Source of the DNA: Amarobacillus sp046328225
GTDB taxonomy: Bacteria; Chloroflexota; Dehalococcoidia; Tepidiformales; Tepidiformaceae
Length of the DNA: 64,000 bases
NCBI GenBank assembly: GCA_046328225.1
Contig: JAXLWZ010000003.1
Coordinates: 62,001 to 126,000, forward strand
Reading direction: 5' to 3'
The notes beneath the pieces are model-generated. The model had not been told where the DNA came from, ran no database searches, and was given only the letters and a program-made list of their open reading frames with translations. A program made the translations under genes and the position numbers. How positions within the stretch are numbered: the first letter of the stretch is position 1; each line of letters starts with the position of its first letter. Below, in pieces: positions 59,964 through 64,000 of the stretch.

Positions 59964-61466
59964 CTAGAAGGGGACCGTGGTCTTGAAGGTGGTGATGATG
60001 CCGCGCAGCTTCTCCGTGAGCTCGGGCGTCATCACCGGGCTGGCGGCGATTTCGCGAAGCACTTCGGGGTTGTTGCTGGCGAGGAACTTGCGCAGGGCGT
60101 CTTCGAAGGGCCGGACCTTGGCGACGGGCACGTCGTCGAGGAGGCCGCTGGAGAGCGAGAAGAGGACGCCGACTTCTTCGGCCATGGAGAGCGGGGTGAA
60201 CTGCGGCTGCTTGAGCAGTTCGGTGGCGCGCTGGCCGCGCTCGAGCTGGCGCCGGGTGGCGGCATCGAGGTCGCTGGTGCCGAACTGGGCGAAGGCCTGG
60301 AGTTCGCGGAACTGGGACATTTCGCCCTTGAGGCCGCCGGAGACCGTCTTCATCGCCTTGGTCTGGGCGGCCGAGCCCACGCGGCTCACGGAGAGGCCGG
60401 TGTTGATGGCGGGCCGGATGCCGGCGTTGAAGAGGTCGGACTCCAGGTAGATCTGGCCGTCGGTGATGGAGATGACGTTCGTCGGGATGTAGGCCGACAC
60501 GTCGTTCGCCTGGGTCTCGATGATGGGGAGGGCGCTGAGGGAGCCACCGGCTTCGAGGCGCGCGGCGCGCTCGAGGAGGCGGCTATGCAGGTAGAAGACA
60601 TCGCCGGGGTAGGCTTCGCGGCCCGGCGGGCGGCGCAGGAGGAGGGAGATTTCGCGGTAGGCCCAGGCGTGCTTGCTCAGGTCGTCATAGACGATGAGGG
60701 CGTCCTTGCCGTTCTCCATGAACTCTTCGCCGATGGCGCAGCCGCCGTAGGGGGCGAGGTATTGGAGGGCGGCGGAATCGGAGGCGTTGGCGGCGACGAC
60801 GATGGTGTGGTCCATCGCGCCGTTCTCCTCGAGGAGACCAACGACCTGGGCGACCTTCCCCGCCTTCTGGCCGATGGCGACGTAGATGCAGATCAGGTCG
60901 CCGCCCTTCTGATTGATGATGGTATCGAGGGCGATGGCGGTCTTGCCGGTGGAGCGGTCGCCGATGATGAGCTCGCGCTGGCCGCGGCCGATGGGGAACA
61001 TCGCGTCGATGGACTTGATGCCCGTCTGGACCGGCTGGTTGACGCTCTGGCGGAGGGTGACGCCGGGGGCGATGCGCTCGATGGGGCGGGTGCGGCTGGT
61101 GTTGATGGGGCCCTTGCCATCGATGGGGCGGCCGAGGGGGTCGACGACGCGGCCGATGAGGGCTTCGCCGACGGGGACCTCGATGATGCGCCCGGTGCCG
61201 CGGACTTCATCGCCTTCCTTGATGTCGATGTAGTCGCCGAGGACGACGGCGCTGACGGATTCTTCTTCGAGGTTCATGGCGATGCCCATGGACCCGTTGG
61301 AGAATTCGAGCAGCTCGGAGTACATGGCGCCGGAGAGGCCATGAACGCGGGCCACGCCGTCGCCGGCTTCGATCACGGTGCCGACATCGGTGGTGACCGT
61401 GCCGGAGCCGAAGCCCTGGATCTGCTCCTTCAGGATGGAGGCAATCTCCTCAGCGCGTACAGCCAT
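59964..61466 (-). CDS. atpA: ATP synthase F1 subunit alpha
   Basis: A 500-residue regulatory nucleotide-binding subunit. Walker A reads GDRSTGKTAIALD, with Ser where Gln is usual. It shows GVARVHGLSGAMYSELLEF near the N-terminus, PYGGCAIGEEFMENGKDALIVYDDLSKHAWAYREISLLLRRPPGREAYPGDVFYLHSRLLERAA in the central domain (seen across residues 225-290), and the arginine finger region VSRVGSAAQTKAM. It is 48 bases downstream of atpH. Confidence 0.97.
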   Translation of the reverse strand: MAVRAEEIASILKEQIQGFGSGTVTTDVGTVIEAGDGVARVHGLSGAMYSELLEFSNGSMGIAMNLEEESVSAVVLGDYIDIKEGDEVRGTGRIIEVPVGEALIGRVVDPLGRPIDGKGPINTSRTRPIERIAPGVTLRQSVNQPVQTGIKSIDAMFPIGRGQRELIIGDRSTGKTAIALDTIINQKGGDLICIYVAIGQKAGKVAQVVGLLEENGAMDHTIVVAANASDSAALQYLAPYGGCAIGEEFMENGKDALIVYDDLSKHAWAYREISLLLRRPPGREAYPGDVFYLHSRLLERAARLEAGGSLSALPIIETQANDVSAYIPTNVISITDGQIYLESDLFNAGIRPAINTGLSVSRVGSAAQTKAMKTVSGGLKGEMSQFRELQAFAQFGTSDLDAATRRQLERGQRATELLKQPQFTPLSMAEEVGVLFSLSSGLLDDVPVAKVRPFEDALRKFLASNNPEVLREIAASPVMTPELTEKLRGIITTFKTTVPF

Positions 61467-61514
61467 CGCGGCGCTCCTCTTCCTTCTTCCTCAAAGCCTC
61501 GTGAGCGGGTGTGC

Positions 61515-62048
61515 TCAGAAGGCTCCTTCCAGCTGCCGCCGGAGCTGCCGAAGCCGCGTCCGGACGCTTCCATCGACGATACGGTCGCCGACGCGGAGGA
61601 CCGCGCCGCCGATGAGTGCGGGGTTGACCACGGCGGTGGCGGAGACCCGCTTGCCGAGCTGGCCGGAGAGGCGCTGCTCGATGGCTTCCACCTGTGCGGG
61701 CGTGAGCTCGACGGCGGTGGTGATTTCGGCGTGTTCGATGCCCTGGTGCTGGTCGGCGAGGCGGTTGAAGGCATCGCTGACGGCGCGGGCGTCGTAGCTT
61801 CGGCCCTTGGCTATGAGCAGCTTCGCCAGGTTGATGGCGAGGGGCTGGATATCAAGGACGCGGTCGACCATGGCATAGCGTGAATCGAGCGGGAGGCGTC
61901 CGTCCGCGAGGACGGACGCGGCGCCGGATTCGGCAAGCACCTCGGCGATATCGCCGAGGTCGGCGCGCCAGCGGTCGAGATCGCCGCTTTCGCGGGCGAG
62001 TTCGAACGCGGCCTGGGCATAACGCCGTGCTGCCTGGAGGTCGGCCAT
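61515..62048 (-). CDS. atpH: ATP synthase F1 subunit delta
   Basis: A 177-residue peripheral-stalk subunit joining F1 to subunit b. The helical N-terminal domain starts ARRYAQAAFELARESGDLDRW. The C-terminal part has ITTAVELTPAQVEAIEQRL and GGAVLRVGDRIVDGSVRTRLRQLRRQL, the standard IGGxxIxxGDxxxDxSxxxxL signature. It starts three bases after the atpF stop. Confidence 0.94.
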   Translation of the reverse strand: MADLQAARRYAQAAFELARESGDLDRWRADLGDIAEVLAESGAASVLADGRLPLDSRYAMVDRVLDIQPLAINLAKLLIAKGRSYDARAVSDAFNRLADQHQGIEHAEITTAVELTPAQVEAIEQRLSGQLGKRVSATAVVNPALIGGAVLRVGDRIVDGSVRTRLRQLRRQLEGAF

Positions 62049-62051
62049 GGT

Positions 62052-62561
62052 TTAGTTCCCGCTGAAGCTGGAGTTGGCCAGCGCTTCATCGATGATGCGC
62101 TGGTGGGCGGTGCGGTCGAGCGATTGACCGATGACCTTCTCGGCGGCGGAGACGGTGATATCGGCGAATTCGCGGCGGAGGTCGGCGACGGCGCGATCGC
62201 GTTCGAGCTGGATTTCAGCGCGGGCGCGTTCGAGCGAATCCTCGCGGTCGCGGTTGGCCTGTTCGCGGGCTTCGGCCTGGATGCGCGCGGCGATCTGCTG
62301 AGCACCGGCAACGACTTCCTGGGCCTGGCGCTGGCCTTCCTGGAGCTGCGAGGCGATGTTCGCCTGGGCCTGGGCGGCCTCGGCGCGCGCGATCTCGGCG
62401 GCATTGAGGCCTTCGGCGATCTTCTGCTTGCGGTCGTCGAGCATCTTCAGGATGGGCTTGTAGGCCACGAGCCTGAGGATGACGAGGAGCAGGAAGAAGT
62501 TCGCCACCTGCGCGATGAGCTGGGGCAGGTTCAGGCCGAGGGCTTCAACTGCCTTGTCCAT
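62052..62561 (-). CDS. atpF: ATP synthase F0 subunit b
   Basis: A 169-residue peripheral-stalk subunit. One N-terminal membrane helix (LIAQVANFFLLLVILRLVAY) is followed by a long charged coiled coil (about residues 38-140, DDRKQKIAEGLNAAEIARAEAAQAQ) and a C-terminal delta-binding region (EKVIGQSLD). A single b gene is present, implying a b homodimer rather than b and b'. Confidence 0.94.
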   Translation of the reverse strand: MDKAVEALGLNLPQLIAQVANFFLLLVILRLVAYKPILKMLDDRKQKIAEGLNAAEIARAEAAQAQANIASQLQEGQRQAQEVVAGAQQIAARIQAEAREQANRDREDSLERARAEIQLERDRAVADLRREFADITVSAAEKVIGQSLDRTAHQRIIDEALANSSFSGN

Positions 62562-62610
62562 GCGGGCGCACCGTCCCTTTCTACGTTGATCCGCACCGGG
62601 GCGCGGGAGA

Positions 62611-62877
62611 CTAGATGACGAACGCGATGATGAGCGCCGAGAGGAGCGCGTAGATGCCGATGGCTTCGGCGAAGGCGACGCCGAGAATCATGTTCGTCTG
62701 GATGGCGGCGCGGGCCTCGGGGTTGCGGCCGAGGGCTTCCATGGCCTTGCCGACGAGCATGCCGATGGCGATGGCCGGGCCAATACCGCCGACGGCCATG
62801 GCGATGGCGGCACCGATCGCCTTGGCGGCGTCGGTTTCGAGGATGACCATGAACGGGAGAATGCTGAGGATGTCCAT
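62611..62877 (-). CDS. atpE: ATP synthase F0 subunit c
   Basis: An 88-residue hairpin of two membrane helices that form the rotor ring. The ion-binding carboxylate is Glu71 in GVAFAEAIGIYALL, and the polar loop RNPEA (residues 51-55) contacts gamma/epsilon. Helix 1 has a Pro in GGIGPAIAIG. The sodium-type ES/T signature after Glu is absent, which points to a proton-driven enzyme. It lies 49 bases upstream of atpF. Confidence 0.95.
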   Translation of the reverse strand: MDILSILPFMVILETDAAKAIGAAIAMAVGGIGPAIAIGMLVGKAMEALGRNPEARAAIQTNMILGVAFAEAIGIYALLSALIIAFVI

Positions 62878-62975
62878 GAGCGTGCTTCTGCCTCCGTTGC
62901 GCCCTCTCCATGGCGCGGGTTTCCAGGTTTACTTGCGAACAGGCCGTGGGGCCTGGACTGCCCGTGTGGGTGTGT

Positions 62976-64000
62976 TCAGTGCGCGGCGGCGGCTCCGTGC
63001 GCGTGGTGGGCATCGGCGCCCGCGTCTTCGCCGTGGTGCCCTTCGTGGTGTTCGTCTTCGCCGTGGTGTTCCACCGCGCCAACGGCGAACACGAGGGTGA
63101 GGAGTGCGAACACGGCGGCCTGGATGAAGCCCACGAAGAGCTCGAGGCCGTAGATGATATCGACGAAGAGGAACGGCATCAGGAATGTCAGCATCAGGAT
63201 GAGCACTTCGCCGGCGAAGATGTTGCCGAAGAGGCGGAAGGTGAAGCTGATGATGCGGATGAATTCGGAAAGAAGTTCGAGGATGCCGACGAAGGCGTTG
63301 ACGCCGTTCAGGTTGAAGAACTTCTTGAGGTAGCCAAAGCCGAGGGCCTGGAAGCCCCAGAATTCGATGCAGAGGAAGGCGACGATACCCAGGGCGAGGG
63401 TGTTGTTGACGTCGCTAAAGGCGCCGCGGAAGAGGGGGATGACGAGGCCGAACTTCTTCGCGCCTTCGAAATCGATGCCGGTGATGGTCTGGTGCAGGGC
63501 GGGGCTGGCGAGGCCGTGCGCGGCGGCGGCGCCGTGGTCTTCGGCGGCGTGGGCTTCGCCCACGAGAAGGTGGGGGTGGCCGTCCTTGCCATCGAGGGTG
63601 GCAGCGGCGGCGGTGACCATTTCGGCGCTGGGATGGTCGAGCTCTTCGTCGGTGGCTTTGAAGCCGGCGAAGTGCTTCGCGACGAAGACGATGTAGCGGT
63701 CGGCGGCTTCGCCGGGGGTTTCGCCTTCGTGGACTTCGAAATCGATGGCCTTGGTGCGGGGCTTGGCGATGATCAGGCCGCCATCGCCATCCATGATCCA
63801 GCCGCCGAAGCCGTTGCCTTCGATGTAGCGGCCGTCTTCACCGAGGGTGAGGTCCTTGGGATGCTCGCTGGTGAGTTCGTGGAAGACGTGATGGTGAACG
63901 TCTTCGTGCTTGCCGAAGGCGTTGAAGAACGGCATCAGGCCGAACCAGTTGTTGCAGATGACGAAGATGAAGATGGTGGCGACGACGGCGAAGAACCTGC
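62976..64000 (-). CDS. atpB: ATP synthase F0 subunit a, 5' end cut by window edge
   Basis: At least 341 residues of the stator subunit carrying the proton half-channels. The frame continues past the edge; the visible start encodes IFIFVICNNWFGLMPFF, the second-helix region. About 130 hydrophilic residues rich in Gly, His and Glu follow (KHEDVHHHVFHELTSEHP onward) before FSDVNNTLALGIVAFL, where most a-subunits have a short loop. The essential Arg is in SFTFRLFGNIFAGE. The C-terminus is His/Glu-rich (HHGEDEHHEGHHGED). First gene of the visible operon. Confidence 0.94.
   Translation of the reverse strand, partial: RFFAVVATIFIFVICNNWFGLMPFFNAFGKHEDVHHHVFHELTSEHPKDLTLGEDGRYIEGNGFGGWIMDGDGGLIIAKPRTKAIDFEVHEGETPGEAADRYIVFVAKHFAGFKATDEELDHPSAEMVTAAAATLDGKDGHPHLLVGEAHAAEDHGAAAAHGLASPALHQTITGIDFEGAKKFGLVIPLFRGAFSDVNNTLALGIVAFLCIEFWGFQALGFGYLKKFFNLNGVNAFVGILELLSEFIRIISFTFRLFGNIFAGEVLILMLTFLMPFLFVDIIYGLELFVGFIQAAVFALLTLVFAVGAVEHHGEDEHHEGHHGEDAGADAHHAHGAAAAH

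Overview
The window looks like chromosomal DNA of a very GC-rich bacterium, most likely a Chloroflexota member of the Dehalococcoidia/Tepidiforma type. That placement is an inference from four things: Rex, MreB and MurA without any lipopolysaccharide genes; the F-type ATP synthase order B-E-F-H-A-G-D-C; Uma2 genes together with MaoC/CaiB genes; and frequent GTG and TTG starts. Plus-strand genes favour G at the third codon position and minus-strand genes favour C. The plus strand is therefore G-rich throughout, and no origin or terminus switch is visible. There are no rRNA genes, CRISPR arrays, prophages or complete insertion sequences.

Layout. 1-8.3 kb: sugar epimerase (cut by the edge), cyclic-nucleotide-binding protein, cytidylate-kinase-like protein, NudC, a PAS histidine kinase, a haem monooxygenase and methyltransferase pair, a CAP-domain secreted protein, and a LysM lytic transglycosylase behind a structured leader. 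8.3-13.4 kb: OmpR-type regulator, an FTR1 iron permease plus cupredoxin lipoprotein behind two inverted iron-box-like sites, a CoA-transferase, and two secreted proteins. 13.4-18.5 kb: MgtE, two antitoxin-like genes without toxins around tRNA-His, and a Zn/Mn ABC importer. 18.5-24.6 kb: gltD and gltB. 24.9-30.5 kb: aminotransferase, Uma2, a small oxidation cluster, a MaoC pair and zinc-ribbon proteins. 31-40.4 kb: holA, an HxlR regulator, a TetR-controlled heterodimeric ABC exporter, a CaiB/BaiF transferase, and an alkyltransferase-like protein. 40.5-45.9 kb: HD-GYP protein, APH/P-loop fusion kinase, nitronate monooxygenase, and a Uma2 gene between direct repeats. 46-51.7 kb: serA fused in frame to an N-terminal HTH, a lower-GC three-gene cassette, a serine/alanine-glyoxylate-type aminotransferase, and rex. 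51.7-64 kb: pectinacetylesterase-like lipoprotein, DUF1579 protein, mreB, murA, and the ATP synthase operon running off the right edge.

How the parts connect. Nitrogen and serine metabolism (gltBD, serA, aminotransferases), redox control (rex, with a Rex-like site also at gltB), metal supply (FTR1, ZnuABC-like, MgtE, metallothionein-like protein) and the cell envelope (murA, mreB, lytic transglycosylase, CAP protein) account for most genes.

The least expected features are these: the HTH-SerA fusion with two TGCAT palindromes at its start; a 32-base heptad repeat family that supplies stop codons and flanks a Uma2 gene; a lower-GC regulator/secreted/anchored cassette; an Asp-type MurA; an ATP synthase a-subunit with a large hydrophilic insert; and a HAD phosphatase inside the ATP synthase operon that appears to start at CTG.
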